64,000 nt of DNA from Rhodobacter sp. Har01 (GTDB lineage Bacteria; Pseudomonadota; Alphaproteobacteria; Rhodobacterales; Rhodobacteraceae), in the NCBI RefSeq assembly GCF_020564565.1, contig NZ_JAJCTD010000004.1, positions 62,001 to 126,000 of the forward strand. Direction: 5' to 3'. Of this stretch, positions 7,854 through 15,891 are shown in pieces. The notes below the pieces were generated by a model. The model saw nothing but the letters and a program-made list of their open reading frames with translations, was not told the origin of the DNA and did not search any database. The translations under genes were made by a program, and so were the position numbers. The stretch's first letter is position 1. Each line of letters starts with the position of its first letter.

Positions 7854-8342
7854 GTGGCCTACCGGCTTGAAGAGGAAACCGAAGCCGACTGGTGGGAGGT
7901 CGAAGCGCTCTACGACCTGTGCTTCGCGCCGGGCCGGACGGCGCTGTCGTCCTACCGTCTGCGCGACGGCGTGCCGACCGTGGCGCCGCTCTGCCTGACC
8001 TTGCGCGACGACGACGGCACCCTTGCAGGCGCGATCCGCTACTGGCCCGCGCTGGTCGGCGAAGACGACATCCTGCTGCTTGGCCCGGTCGCGGTGCACC
8101 CCACTCGGCAAGGCGAGGGCCTGGGCGGCCTTCTCATCAACGAAAGCCTGGCCGAGGCGCGGCGTCTGGGCTGGGAACGGGTGCTGCTGGTGGGCGACGC
8201 GCCCTATTATTCGCGGTTCGGCTTTGCCCGGCTGGAGGGGGTAGAGATGCCGCCCCCGACCAACCCCGACCGCGTGCTGGGATTCGAACTGAAGGCCGGC
8301 GCCTGGAAAGGCGTCACCGGCAAGGTCGCCCGCGCCACCTGA
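7854..8342 (+). CDS. GNAT family N-acetyltransferase
   Basis: The 162-residue protein starts with GTG at 7854 after GGGAAAGGG; no in-frame ATG fits. The acetyl-CoA site motif is LLGPVAVHPTRQGEGLGGLL (about residues 82-101), with the typical R/Q-x-x-G-x-G/A loop. It is followed by RRLGWERVLLVGDAPYYSRFGF, which matches YhbS-like predicted acetyltransferases. The substrate is unknown. The EcsC-like gene begins 38 bp downstream on the same strand, so the two may share a transcript. Confidence 0.85.
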   Translation: MAYRLEEETEADWWEVEALYDLCFAPGRTALSSYRLRDGVPTVAPLCLTLRDDDGTLAGAIRYWPALVGEDDILLLGPVAVHPTRQGEGLGGLLINESLAEARRLGWERVLLVGDAPYYSRFGFARLEGVEMPPPTNPDRVLGFELKAGAWKGVTGKVARAT

Positions 8343-8380
8343 GGCTTGCGCGGGCCGGCCGGCCACCCATATCGAAGGAC

Positions 8381-9151
8381 ATGGACCAGACCCTCCCCGC
8401 CCTTCCGGCCGCCCTGCCCCCGGACCCCTCGCCCGAGATCGCGGCCCTTGCCGCACGGTGGAAACGCGCCAACGGGCCGGTGATGGCGCTGGTCAACCGG
8501 CTGGGAGGCACGCTGGAGGGCCAGTTCACCCTGTTGCCACATGCGCTGCGTACCCGGATTGAAGACATCACCGCTCGGGCGCTGGAAACCTCTTACGGCT
8601 TGTCGGGTGCCGGCGCCCGGCTGCCCGACCCCAAGGGCCGCACCACGTTGGCCGCGGCGATGGCCACCGGTGCTGTGGGTGGGGCGGGCGGACTGGCCAC
8701 TGCGCTGGCCGAACTGCCGCTGACCATCACCGTCCTTCTGCATGCAATCCGGCGCGAGGCCGTTGCCGCCGGCTATGATCCGGACGACCCGTGGATCAAG
8801 GCCGAAGCCTTGCGCACCTTCGGCTCAGGCAGCCCTGCTGCGGCGGACGACGGCATCGACACCAGCTTTCTGTCGGCCCGTCTGACCCTGACCGGCCCGG
8901 CGCTGCAGAAACTGATCGCCACCGTCGCGCCGAAACTCGCCGCCGCCTTGGGCCAGAAACTCGCCGCTCAGACCGTGCCGGTGCTGGGCGCGGTCTCCGG
9001 TGCGGCGCTGAACGCCGCCTTCCTGAACTACTACCGCGAGACCGCCGCCATCCGCTTCGCGCTCTTGCGCCTGGCCGAACAGCACGGCGCCGAACCCGTG
9101 CTTTCGGCCTTCGCAGCAGCCACCGCACCTGCCTGCATCACCCGGTCCTGA
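8381..9151 (+). CDS. EcsC-family protein
   Basis: This 256-residue protein opens with a charged segment and then has Ala/Gly-rich amphipathic helices. GRTTLAAAMATGAVGGAGG and LAELPLTITVLLHAIRREA are followed by a conserved-looking C-terminal block, VPVLGAVSGAALNAAFLNYY. This pattern matches the EcsC family. EcsC was named from a Bacillus ABC-transporter operon, and its molecular function is not established. The start at 8381 follows GAAGG. The gene is followed by an inverted repeat that could end transcription. Confidence 0.7.
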   Translation: MDQTLPALPAALPPDPSPEIAALAARWKRANGPVMALVNRLGGTLEGQFTLLPHALRTRIEDITARALETSYGLSGAGARLPDPKGRTTLAAAMATGAVGGAGGLATALAELPLTITVLLHAIRREAVAAGYDPDDPWIKAEALRTFGSGSPAAADDGIDTSFLSARLTLTGPALQKLIATVAPKLAAALGQKLAAQTVPVLGAVSGAALNAAFLNYYRETAAIRFALLRLAEQHGAEPVLSAFAAATAPACITRS

Positions 9152-9308
9152 GACCGGCTCTGATCCATAAGGAGCGCCCGCGCAAGCGCGGTCGCATGCC
9201 TTTCCTCTCGCCTCTGCGCGCAAGCGCGCAACCGGCTCGGCCGCCCCGCCGCACCGCGACGCTTCTGCTGGGGCGGGGCTCCCGGCATCAGCCGGGTATG
9301 CCTCCGGC

Positions 9309-9408
9309 GGGGATATTTGAGCCAAGATGAAGCGGCATGGACTTCATCTTGGCCCAAATACCCCGGGGGAGTCTTCGCGGCACGCGAAGACGGGGGCGGC
9401 GCCCCCCG
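9309..9408. repeat. Dispersed intergenic repeat (family A), head-to-head pair plus two hairpins
   Basis: GGGGATATTTGAGCCAAGATG (from 9309) is repeated in inverse at 9342-9364 with two mismatches, leaving a 9-base loop. Immediately right are a 9-bp stem GTCTTCGCG-gca-CGCGAAGAC (9371-9391) and a GGGGGC/GCCCCC stem (from 9392). The right half recurs at 21113-21190 and a shortened form at 52682-52730. Elements containing GGGATATTT next to an AGATGAA stretch are familiar between genes in Rhodobacteraceae. It lies 3' of the EcsC-like gene and may terminate it. Confidence 0.75.
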
Positions 9409-9419
9409 CCGGCGAGGAG

Positions 9420-9807
9420 GAGCCTGTTCCCCTGCCAAGGCAACGGCGCCCGCGGTGTGATGCCTGATCTGTGCCGCGGTCTCCGGTGCCATCTTGCCCG
9501 GATCGGTTCGGCGCTTGCCGCAGGCAAGAGCAAGCCTGACCTGAGATTTCACCTGTTCTTCGGGGTTGCGGTCCAGCCACAGAACGCGACCTTGCGCCTC
9601 ATCCGGTCACCAGGTTGTCAGCGGGCAGACCCATTTGATGACACGGCCGGTCTGCGCCAGCAGCCAGGCCGGATCAGTGCGCCGCGGCGAAAAGCGGTGG
9701 TCCTCAAAGACCGGCGCCACCCCGGCCACCGGCAAGCCGCCCGCGGCCAGCATCGCACAAGCGAGCGACGTGCCGCACCGCCCGAAACCCGCAACGAAGC
9801 CGATCAA
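9420..9807 (-). pseudogene. Sulfotransferase-like P-loop gene remnant with in-frame TGA
   Basis: From a TTG at 9807 (AAGAGG upstream) the frame reads IGFVAGFGRCGTSLACAMLA, APVFEDHRF, then DPAWLLAQTGRVIKWVCPL, resembling the P-loop and following region of small sulfotransferase-type proteins. A TGA at 9607-9609 interrupts it. The same frame continues without a shift as PDEAQGRVLWLDRNPEEQVKS, another typical sulfotransferase block, until about 9420, where it runs into a family A repeat and loses similarity. The gene therefore has a nonsense codon and a missing C-terminal half. It is most likely dead; the short 66-residue N-terminal peptide is unlikely to work alone. Confidence 0.65.
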
Positions 9808-9845
9808 TCGTCACGCCTCTTGGTGATCAGCCTGCGGCCTGTGTC

Positions 9846-10076
9846 GTGTTCAATCTGAAACGGCTCCAGGACGGAAATGACTTCGGCAGATATGCAGCAG
9901 ACCTTGAGCATCATGCTCGGGACAGGATTCTGGTCAAGGATGCCAGAGTCGGAGCGCGGTCAATCGTGGACTTCACCGAGCTTGTGCTGCTTCACTTCGC
10001 TATCAAGGACAGACTCCTTGAGGGCCTCAACCTCGATAGCTTCCGCACCATGGATGAACTGCTGGACCGATCATGA
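9846..10076 (+). CDS. Possible small orphan protein, unknown
   Basis: A GTG at 9846 opens 76 codons that read as a plausible soluble, mostly helical, charged protein (start FNLKRLQDGNDFGRYAADLE; end LNLDSFRTMDELLDRS). GC content and codon choice are lower and less biased than in the neighbours. There is no convincing ribosome site, and I recognise no family. It could be a remnant of a longer foreign gene in this decayed island, or a chance frame. Confidence 0.3.
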   Translation: MFNLKRLQDGNDFGRYAADLEHHARDRILVKDARVGARSIVDFTELVLLHFAIKDRLLEGLNLDSFRTMDELLDRS

Positions 10077-10374
10077 GATTGACCGGGTCGGCCCCCTTGT
10101 CGGCGCGTGCGATGGGCGGTTCTTCCCGCACCGTCTGTTGCGGAGCCTGCGATTTAAAATATTGATTTCATTTCATTTTCTATTGAAACCAGAGTTTGCA
10201 CACGACGAAACCCCCGCCATTCCGGCCGGATTTCGCCAGAGCCTCTGATCAGCCCACGCGCTAAATCATTGAAGAACAACGCGCCGTTTTCGCGCGGTCC
10301 TCAGACCTTCTGATCGCGCTCACTGAAAGGCGACGACGAGGCAAGAAGCCTGCGCCGGAAGGCGCTCTGCTGGA
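10077..10374. other. Intergenic stretch with AT-rich patch and partial family A repeat
   Basis: No gene is supported here. About 10153-10195 is markedly AT-rich (ATTTAAAATATTGATTTC and similar), unlike the rest of the window. From about 10328 to the ptsP stop the sequence resembles the tail of the 21.1-21.25 kb repeat (AAGGCGACGAC, then GCGCT and TGGATC), so a worn repeat copy is likely. This and the adjacent pseudogene suggest remains of an insertion. Confidence 0.45.
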
Positions 10375-12624
10375 TCATCCCGCCTGGGTCGCGAGCCAGT
10401 CCATCAGGGCGGCCCTTGCGGTCTCAGCCCCGCGCGCCCTCGCGGCCTCGATCACCTCCCGGGCCTCGACCAGGTTGACCCGTCGGATCAGCGCCTTGAC
10501 CGGCCCGATCGAGGCCGGCCGCATCGACAGACGGCGGAACCCCAGCGCCGCAAGCGCCACCGCTTCGACCGGCCGGCCGGCATCCTCGCCGCAGAACGAC
10601 AGCGGCGTGCCCGCCTCGGCCGCGCGGGCGACGATGCCCTCGAGGAACCCCAGGAAGCTGAGGTTCAGCGTGTCATAGCGCCGCCGCACCCGTTCGTTTT
10701 CCCGGTCCGCCGCAAAGAAGAACTGCTTGAGGTCATTGCCGCCGACCGAGATGAAATCGGCCAGTTCGAAGAACGCCCGCGGCGCGAAGGCCAAGGACGG
10801 CGTCTCGCACATCGCGCCGATCTCCAGCCGTTCGGGCGCCGGGTGGCCGAGTGACCGCTCGCGGTGCAGCTCGCGCAGCACATGGGATCGCGCCTCGGCG
10901 AACTCGGCGTGTTCGGCCACGAAGGGGAACATGATGGTCAAGGGCCGCCCCGCCGCCGCCCGGATCAGCGCCTGCACCTGCATCCGCAGCACGCCCGGCT
11001 TGTCCAGGCCCACCCGGATCGCCCGCCAGCCCATCGCCGGGTTCGGCTCGTCCGAGGGCTTCATGTAGGTCAGCACCTTGTCCGACCCGATGTCGAGGGT
11101 GCGGAACACCACCCGCTGGCCCTGGGCGGCGTCCATCACCCGGGTGTAAAGCGAGGCCAGTTCCGCCCGTTTGGGCATCTTGTTGCGGATCAGGAACTGC
11201 AATTCGGTGCGGAACAGGCCCACCCCTTCGGCGCCCGAACTGTCCAGGCTGGGAAGGTCGGCCATCAGGCCGGCGTTCATGTCCAGCGCGACCACCGTGC
11301 CGCAGGTGCCCTGCGCCGGCAGGCCCCGCAGGCTGGCATAGCGCTTCTGCGCCTCGGCCTGCATGGCGATCTTGTCGCGGAAGGCGCGGGCCACGGTTTC
11401 CTCGGGGCGCAGGTGCACGATGCCCTGATCGCCATCGACCAGGATCGCATCACCGTTCAGCGCCTCGCCGCTGATCCGCTCGGCATGGATCACCAGCGGG
11501 ATTGCCAGGGCGCGGGCGACAATCGCCGCATGGCTGCCGACGCTGCCTTCCTCAAGCACCACGCCGCGCAGCCGCCGGCCGTATTCCAGCAGTTCCGCCG
11601 GGCCGATGTTGCGCGCCACCAGAACCGGGTTGTCGGGCATCTCGGCGCCGGTGTCGCGGCCCTGCCCGGTCAGGATGCGCAACAGCCGGTTCGACAGGTC
11701 GTCCAGATCATGCAACCGCTCGCGCAGGTAGGCGTCGGCCACCTGCTCCATCCGCGCCCGCGCCGCCGACTGCTCTTTTTCCACCGCCGCCTCGGCCGAG
11801 AGGCCGCGCATGATGTCTTCCTCCATCCGGCGCAGCCAGCCGCGCGAATGGGCGAACATCCGGTAAGCCTCGAGAACCTGCTTCTGGTCCTTGTCCAGCT
11901 CCTGCGCCTCCAGGAGATCGTCGATCGAGACGCGCAGCACCCCCACGGCCTCACGGATGCGGTCGATCTCGGTCAGCGGATCGTCGGCCACCGGGTTCGT
12001 GACCACCACCCGCGGCTCGTGCAGCCAGACCCGGCCCTCGGCCGCGCCTTCCTGGCCTTGGGTGCCGCGGAACATCACCGGCTGGCGGTGCAGGGCCTTC
12101 ATCGCGCCGTCGTCGCCGGTGAAGGCGCCCAGTTCCGTCATCTCGGCCAGCACCATGGCCACGACCTCGACGGCATAGACCTCGTCTTCGGAAAACCCCC
12201 GCGCCTCCTTCGACTGCACCACCAGCACGCCCAGCTTTTCGCCCACCCGCTGAATCGGCACGCCCAGGAAGCTGGAGAAGATCTCCTCCCCGGTTTCCGG
12301 CATGAAGCGGAAACCGCGTTCGGCCGGTGCATTGGCGGTGTTGACCGGCGCACCGCCACGGGCCACGCGGCCGACCAGACCCTCGCCCAGCTTCATCCGG
12401 GTCTGGTGGACGGCTTCCTTCTTCAACCCCTCGGTGGCGCACAGCTCCAGCGTTTCGGGATCGCGAAACAGATAGATCGAGCACACCTCGGTGCCCATCG
12501 AATCCGCGATCAGATGGGTGATGCTGTCCAGCCGGTCCTGGCCCTTGCCGGGCACCGCCAGCACGTCGCGCAGACGGCGCAGCAGCTTGCGGCTTTCGCT
12601 CTCGGTGCGTTCCGGCATCGGCAT
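10375..12624 (-). CDS. ptsP: Phosphoenolpyruvate-protein phosphotransferase, nitrogen-type EI (EI-Ntr)
   Basis: The 749-residue protein has an N-terminal GAF domain (about residues 1-165). A PEP-utiliser N-terminal helical region (about 195-310) is followed by the phospho-histidine swivel domain with GSVGSHAAIVARALAIPLV (active His about 365). The PEP-binding TIM barrel (about 430-710) carries VALDMNAGL, EGVGLFRTELQFL, SVGGNDLKQF and FCGEDAG. It passes phosphate from PEP to NPr in the PTS-Ntr relay, which regulates carbon, nitrogen and potassium functions; the GAF domain can sense nitrogen metabolites. The start at 12624 follows AAGGGGGA. NPr and EIIA-Ntr genes are not in the window. lysC lies downstream of the GFA gene on the same strand. 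Confidence 0.94.
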   Translation of the reverse strand: MPMPERTESESRKLLRRLRDVLAVPGKGQDRLDSITHLIADSMGTEVCSIYLFRDPETLELCATEGLKKEAVHQTRMKLGEGLVGRVARGGAPVNTANAPAERGFRFMPETGEEIFSSFLGVPIQRVGEKLGVLVVQSKEARGFSEDEVYAVEVVAMVLAEMTELGAFTGDDGAMKALHRQPVMFRGTQGQEGAAEGRVWLHEPRVVVTNPVADDPLTEIDRIREAVGVLRVSIDDLLEAQELDKDQKQVLEAYRMFAHSRGWLRRMEEDIMRGLSAEAAVEKEQSAARARMEQVADAYLRERLHDLDDLSNRLLRILTGQGRDTGAEMPDNPVLVARNIGPAELLEYGRRLRGVVLEEGSVGSHAAIVARALAIPLVIHAERISGEALNGDAILVDGDQGIVHLRPEETVARAFRDKIAMQAEAQKRYASLRGLPAQGTCGTVVALDMNAGLMADLPSLDSSGAEGVGLFRTELQFLIRNKMPKRAELASLYTRVMDAAQGQRVVFRTLDIGSDKVLTYMKPSDEPNPAMGWRAIRVGLDKPGVLRMQVQALIRAAAGRPLTIMFPFVAEHAEFAEARSHVLRELHRERSLGHPAPERLEIGAMCETPSLAFAPRAFFELADFISVGGNDLKQFFFAADRENERVRRRYDTLNLSFLGFLEGIVARAAEAGTPLSFCGEDAGRPVEAVALAALGFRRLSMRPASIGPVKALIRRVNLVEAREVIEAARARGAETARAALMDWLATQAG

Positions 12625-12861
12625 GGCTCCCCCTTGGCCTCTCTATAGGAAAGCGGCAGGCACTTGGCGAGGGGGCACTGCCCCGAACCCCCACCGCGCG
12701 GGGCCGGCGGCCGCAAAACGGGCAAGTCGCGGCAAGGACGGTGCGCTTTGTGGCAGTCCCGATGGGCGCTGCGGCCTGCCTGCGGGAAGGTGCTTCCTTG
12801 TGGACGCCCGGCAATCGTCACGGCAGACTGCCCGCCCAAGGTCACGGCAAGGAGACGCGGC

Positions 12862-13254
12862 ATGGACCAGGTCACCGGCGGATGCCTTTGTGGCGCACTG
12901 CGCATCACCGCCACCGGGCAACCCTGGCGGGTGGGCCTCTGCCACTGCCTCGATTGCCGCAAGGCCCACGGCGCGCTGTTCCACGCCTCGGCGATCTTTC
13001 CGCAGGGTGCCGTGACGGTCACCGGCGAGACGCGCAGCTACAACGGCCGCCACTTCTGCCCCACCTGCGGCTCTCACGTCTTCGGCCGCAGCGGTGACGA
13101 GGTCGAGGTGAACCTCGGCGCGCTGGACGCCCCCGACCAGTTCATCCCCAGCTACGAGCTGTGGACGCTCCGCCGCGAAACCTGGTTGCCGCCGTTCCCG
13201 CTGGCGCGGTCCTACAAGCGCGACCGCGAGGGCACGGGACGCTTCGAGCCCTGA
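12862..13254 (+). CDS. GFA family zinc-binding protein
   Basis: The 130-residue protein has the GFA (glutathione-dependent formaldehyde-activating-like) pattern of zinc ligands. These are GGCLCG (residues 6-11), LCHCLDCRKAHG with paired cysteines, and FCPTCGSHVFG. Despite the family name most members have no proven formaldehyde activity, so the substrate is open. The ATG at 12862 follows AAGGAGAC. It is divergent from ptsP and ends 6 bp from the convergent lysC stop. Confidence 0.88.
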   Translation: MDQVTGGCLCGALRITATGQPWRVGLCHCLDCRKAHGALFHASAIFPQGAVTVTGETRSYNGRHFCPTCGSHVFGRSGDEVEVNLGALDAPDQFIPSYELWTLRRETWLPPFPLARSYKRDREGTGRFEP

Positions 13255-13260
13255 TCGTGC

Positions 13261-14517
13261 TCAGGCCTTTTCCAGTTCGAACGCGTCGTGCAGGGTCTGC
13301 ACCGCCAGTTCCAGGTACTTGCGGTCGATCAGCACGCTGATCTTGATTTCGCTGGTGGCGATGACCTTGATGTTGATGTTCTCTGCCGCCAGCGCCGCGA
13401 ACATCTTGGCCGCCACGCCAACCTGGCTGCGCATGCCGATACCCACCACCGAGACCTTGGCCACGTCGGTATCGGTGATCAGGTCGTCATACCTGACGAT
13501 GCCCGCATCCAGCGCGTCCTGCATCGCCTTCTGCGCCCGCGCCACCTGGTTCACCGGCACCGAAAAGGTCATGTCGGTGACCGCCCCGGTGTGGGTGCCA
13601 TAGTTCTTTTCGGAAATGTTCTGGACGATCATGTCCACGTTCACCCCGGCCTCGGCCAGTGGCCCGAAGATGGCGCTGGCCACACCCGGCCGGTCCTCGA
13701 CGCTGACCAGCGTCATCTTCGCCTCGTCGCGGCTGTAGGCAACGCCCGAGACCACTTTGGATTCCATGATTTCCTCCTCGTCGCAGACCAGGGTTCCCGA
13801 TGTCTCGTCCGTATCCTCGAATGAGGACAGCACGCGCAGCCGCACCTTGAAGCGCATCGCCAGTTCCACGCTGCGGGTCTGCAGCACCTTGGCGCCAAGC
13901 GAGGCCAGCTCCAGCATCTCCTCGAAGGCGATCTTGTCCAGCTTGCGGGCCTTGGCGGTGATCCGCGGGTCGGTGGTATAGACGCCGTCCACATCAGTGT
14001 AGATGTCGCAACGCTCGGCACCGAAGGCGGCCGCGAAGGCCACCGCCGTGGTGTCGCTGCCGCCGCGTCCCAGCGTGGTGATCCGCCCTTCGGCGCTGAC
14101 GCCCTGGAAGCCGGCCACCACCGCCACCTTGAAGCCTTCGGCGAACTTGGCGTCGATATGGTCGCGCGGGATCGACACGAACCGGGCAGAGCCATGGGCC
14201 GATGTGGTGTTGATCGGCACCTGCCAGCCCTGCCAGGACCGCGCCGGCACGCCCATCTCTTGCAGCCGCAAGGCCATCAGCCCCGCGGTGACGTTTTCGC
14301 CGCTGGCCACGACCGCGTCGTATTCGCGCGCATCATACAGCTTCGAGGTGGTCTCGACCCATCCCACCAGCTCATTGGTCTTGCCCGACATCGCGCTGAC
14401 GATGACGATCACGTCATAGCCGCGCTCGACCTCCAGTTGCACCTTCTTTGCTGCATTCTCGATGCGGCCAAGGTCCGCCACCGAGGTGCCGCCGAATTTC
14501 ATCACCAGAAGCGGCAT
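13261..14517 (-). CDS. lysC: Aspartate kinase
   Basis: The 418-residue protein begins MPLLVMKFGGTSVADLGRIE, the aspartokinase signature. The kinase domain has IVIVSAMSGKTNELVG, VVASGENVTAGLMA, TTLGRGGSDTTAVAFAAAFG and CDIYTDVDGVYTTDPRI. Two ACT domains follow (about residues 265-418, starting MTLVSVEDRPGVASAIFGPL and VSVVGIGMRSQVGVAAKMF). These normally bind lysine and/or threonine for feedback control. It phosphorylates aspartate to start lysine, threonine and methionine synthesis. The start at 14517 follows GGGAGG with seven-base spacing. Confidence 0.96.
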   Translation of the reverse strand: MPLLVMKFGGTSVADLGRIENAAKKVQLEVERGYDVIVIVSAMSGKTNELVGWVETTSKLYDAREYDAVVASGENVTAGLMALRLQEMGVPARSWQGWQVPINTTSAHGSARFVSIPRDHIDAKFAEGFKVAVVAGFQGVSAEGRITTLGRGGSDTTAVAFAAAFGAERCDIYTDVDGVYTTDPRITAKARKLDKIAFEEMLELASLGAKVLQTRSVELAMRFKVRLRVLSSFEDTDETSGTLVCDEEEIMESKVVSGVAYSRDEAKMTLVSVEDRPGVASAIFGPLAEAGVNVDMIVQNISEKNYGTHTGAVTDMTFSVPVNQVARAQKAMQDALDAGIVRYDDLITDTDVAKVSVVGIGMRSQVGVAAKMFAALAAENINIKVIATSEIKISVLIDRKYLELAVQTLHDAFELEKA

Positions 14518-14885
14518 CAAAGCCCTCCCAAGGCCCTCGAACCGCGCGCTTCCTACCCGCCCCCGCCCCCGCGCGCAAGGGCGCCCGCATTCGGACAGGG
14601 CCAGATCGCGAAGACGGACGTCGCAACCGGAATGGACTGTCAACGGACCTCGAAGACCGACGAAGCGGACCACGTCGACCATGCGCCCTGCAGCGGCATC
14701 GGCGTCCGGCGCTGAACGGTCTCGACGATCGTGACTGCGCGCGGCGGAGCTGCCGAGCCTTGCCAATCTCGTGTCCGGACATACACCCAATAGCAGGCGT
14801 CGAAACGCTGGCATTGAAGATGGAATTGCGCCACGACTCAGGCAATTTCGGGCATACCCGTCGGAACCGCAAAGAAGGGAGACAG
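14518..14885. other. Divergent intergenic region lysC / LuxR-type regulator
   Basis: The region carries the lysC ribosome site at its left end and the AAGAAGGGAG of the regulator gene at its right end. I see no RNA gene, strong hairpin or convincing promoter match in between. The frames that cross it read like shadow sequence. Confidence 0.5.
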
Positions 14886-15452
14886 ATGCGTCGCCTGAAA
14901 CCACGCACCATGATGCGGGTCATGCAGATGACTTGCGTGACCTTTTTCACGTTGGACGTGGCCTATGACATGTCTGAGATGGCTCAGACGGGAACCATGC
15001 CCGAAGCCGCGGAAGTCCTGCACATGGGGTTTGAAAGCCTGGCTGTCGGGTTTCTGGTGTTCAGCCTGTGGATGGGGCTGGATTATGAGCGGGCGCTGCG
15101 CAGCCTGGGAGACGACAAGGACAGCACGCTCTCGGCGCTGCGCGCGTGTTTCGATGACCTGATCAATGCCAGGTTCGACCAATGGTCGCTGTCGCAAGCC
15201 GAGCGCGATGTCGCGCTGCTGGCTTTTCGCGGATTGCGGATTTCGGAAATCGCGGCCTTGCGCGGCACCCGCGAAGGCACGGTCAAGGCGCAGATGAGTT
15301 CGGTCTTCCACAAGGCCGGCGTGACGACTCGCGCCGAATTCCTTGCCCTGTTCATGGATGAGTTCCTTGACTTCGGCGTGGCCTCTGTGGCCCCGGGCAG
15401 CGACGCGGAAGCCGATGCGTTTCGAGCCGATGCCCGGAGCGGTCGGGCCTGA
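14886..15452 (+). CDS. Membrane-anchored LuxR-type (HTH) transcriptional regulator
   Basis: The 188-residue protein has two hydrophobic N-terminal segments (about residues 9-28 and 44-63, the latter HMGFESLAVGFLVFSLWMGL). A linker is followed by a LuxR/GerE-type helix-turn-helix (about 103-165): LSQAERDVALLAFRGLRISE, then IAALRGTREGTVKAQMSSVF and HKAGVTTRAEFLALF. There is no receiver or autoinducer domain. DNA-binding proteins with N-terminal membrane helices can sense the envelope directly, but the signal is unknown. The ATG at 14886 follows AAGAAGGGAG. The diheme cytochrome gene begins 440 bp downstream on the same strand and is a possible target. Confidence 0.8.
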   Translation: MRRLKPRTMMRVMQMTCVTFFTLDVAYDMSEMAQTGTMPEAAEVLHMGFESLAVGFLVFSLWMGLDYERALRSLGDDKDSTLSALRACFDDLINARFDQWSLSQAERDVALLAFRGLRISEIAALRGTREGTVKAQMSSVFHKAGVTTRAEFLALFMDEFLDFGVASVAPGSDAEADAFRADARSGRA

Positions 15453-15891
15453 ACCTCGCAGATGGCCAAAAGAACGGGCCATATCACTTTGGTTTATGCG
15501 GGCGCATCGGCCTTCTGCTTATGGCGCTCGGCCGGCTTTCCAAGACGGGAGTCCGACCAGCCAGAAGGCGCAGGGGATCGATTTTAACTCATGTATTTCA
15601 ATATCTTGAGCCAGAAGTGGGCGACCGACACTGACCGCCAAGGCATGACCAAAAGGCAATTCGGATATGCACCAGGCGCAATTCTTATCAAATGATATAG
15701 CGACGATTCATATAATTTTCCATTGCCATTCAATGGCCTGAAGGGCGTGCAATCTATGATTGTGCCACAATCGAATATCTTGACACAAAAACCCCTGATC
15801 GCCTCAGCTTTGAGCGCGGTTCCTCTTGGCTCGTTGACCTTTCGTCGCTGTGTGGCCGCAAGAATGGAATGGGGATTTAGGGAGGAAACGG
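15453..15891. other. Lower-GC intergenic region upstream of the diheme cytochrome
   Basis: This 439-bp stretch is clearly more AT-rich than the genes around it and holds no gene I can support. It probably contains the promoter of the cytochrome/propeller pair. A TTGACA at 15780 has no good -10 at the right distance, so the promoter is not fixed. A perfect short palindrome is listed separately. Confidence 0.55.
15758..15772. promoter_or_regulatory. Candidate operator palindrome upstream of the diheme cytochrome
   Basis: GATTGTG-C-CACAATC is a perfect 7-bp inverted repeat around one base, 120 bp before the cytochrome ATG in non-coding AT-rich DNA. The TTGTG/CACAA arms recall dimeric regulator sites, but the spacing does not fit CRP or FNR, so the regulator is unknown. 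Confidence 0.4.

Noticed and set aside
9607..9609. In-frame TGA in the sulfotransferase remnant as a selenocysteine codon
   Set aside because: Sulfotransferases are not selenoproteins, no SECIS-like hairpin is seen right after the TGA, and the gene is truncated downstream.
15780..15808. TTGACA upstream of the diheme cytochrome as a -35 element
   Set aside because: No acceptable -10 sequence lies 16-18 bp downstream, so the promoter was not called.
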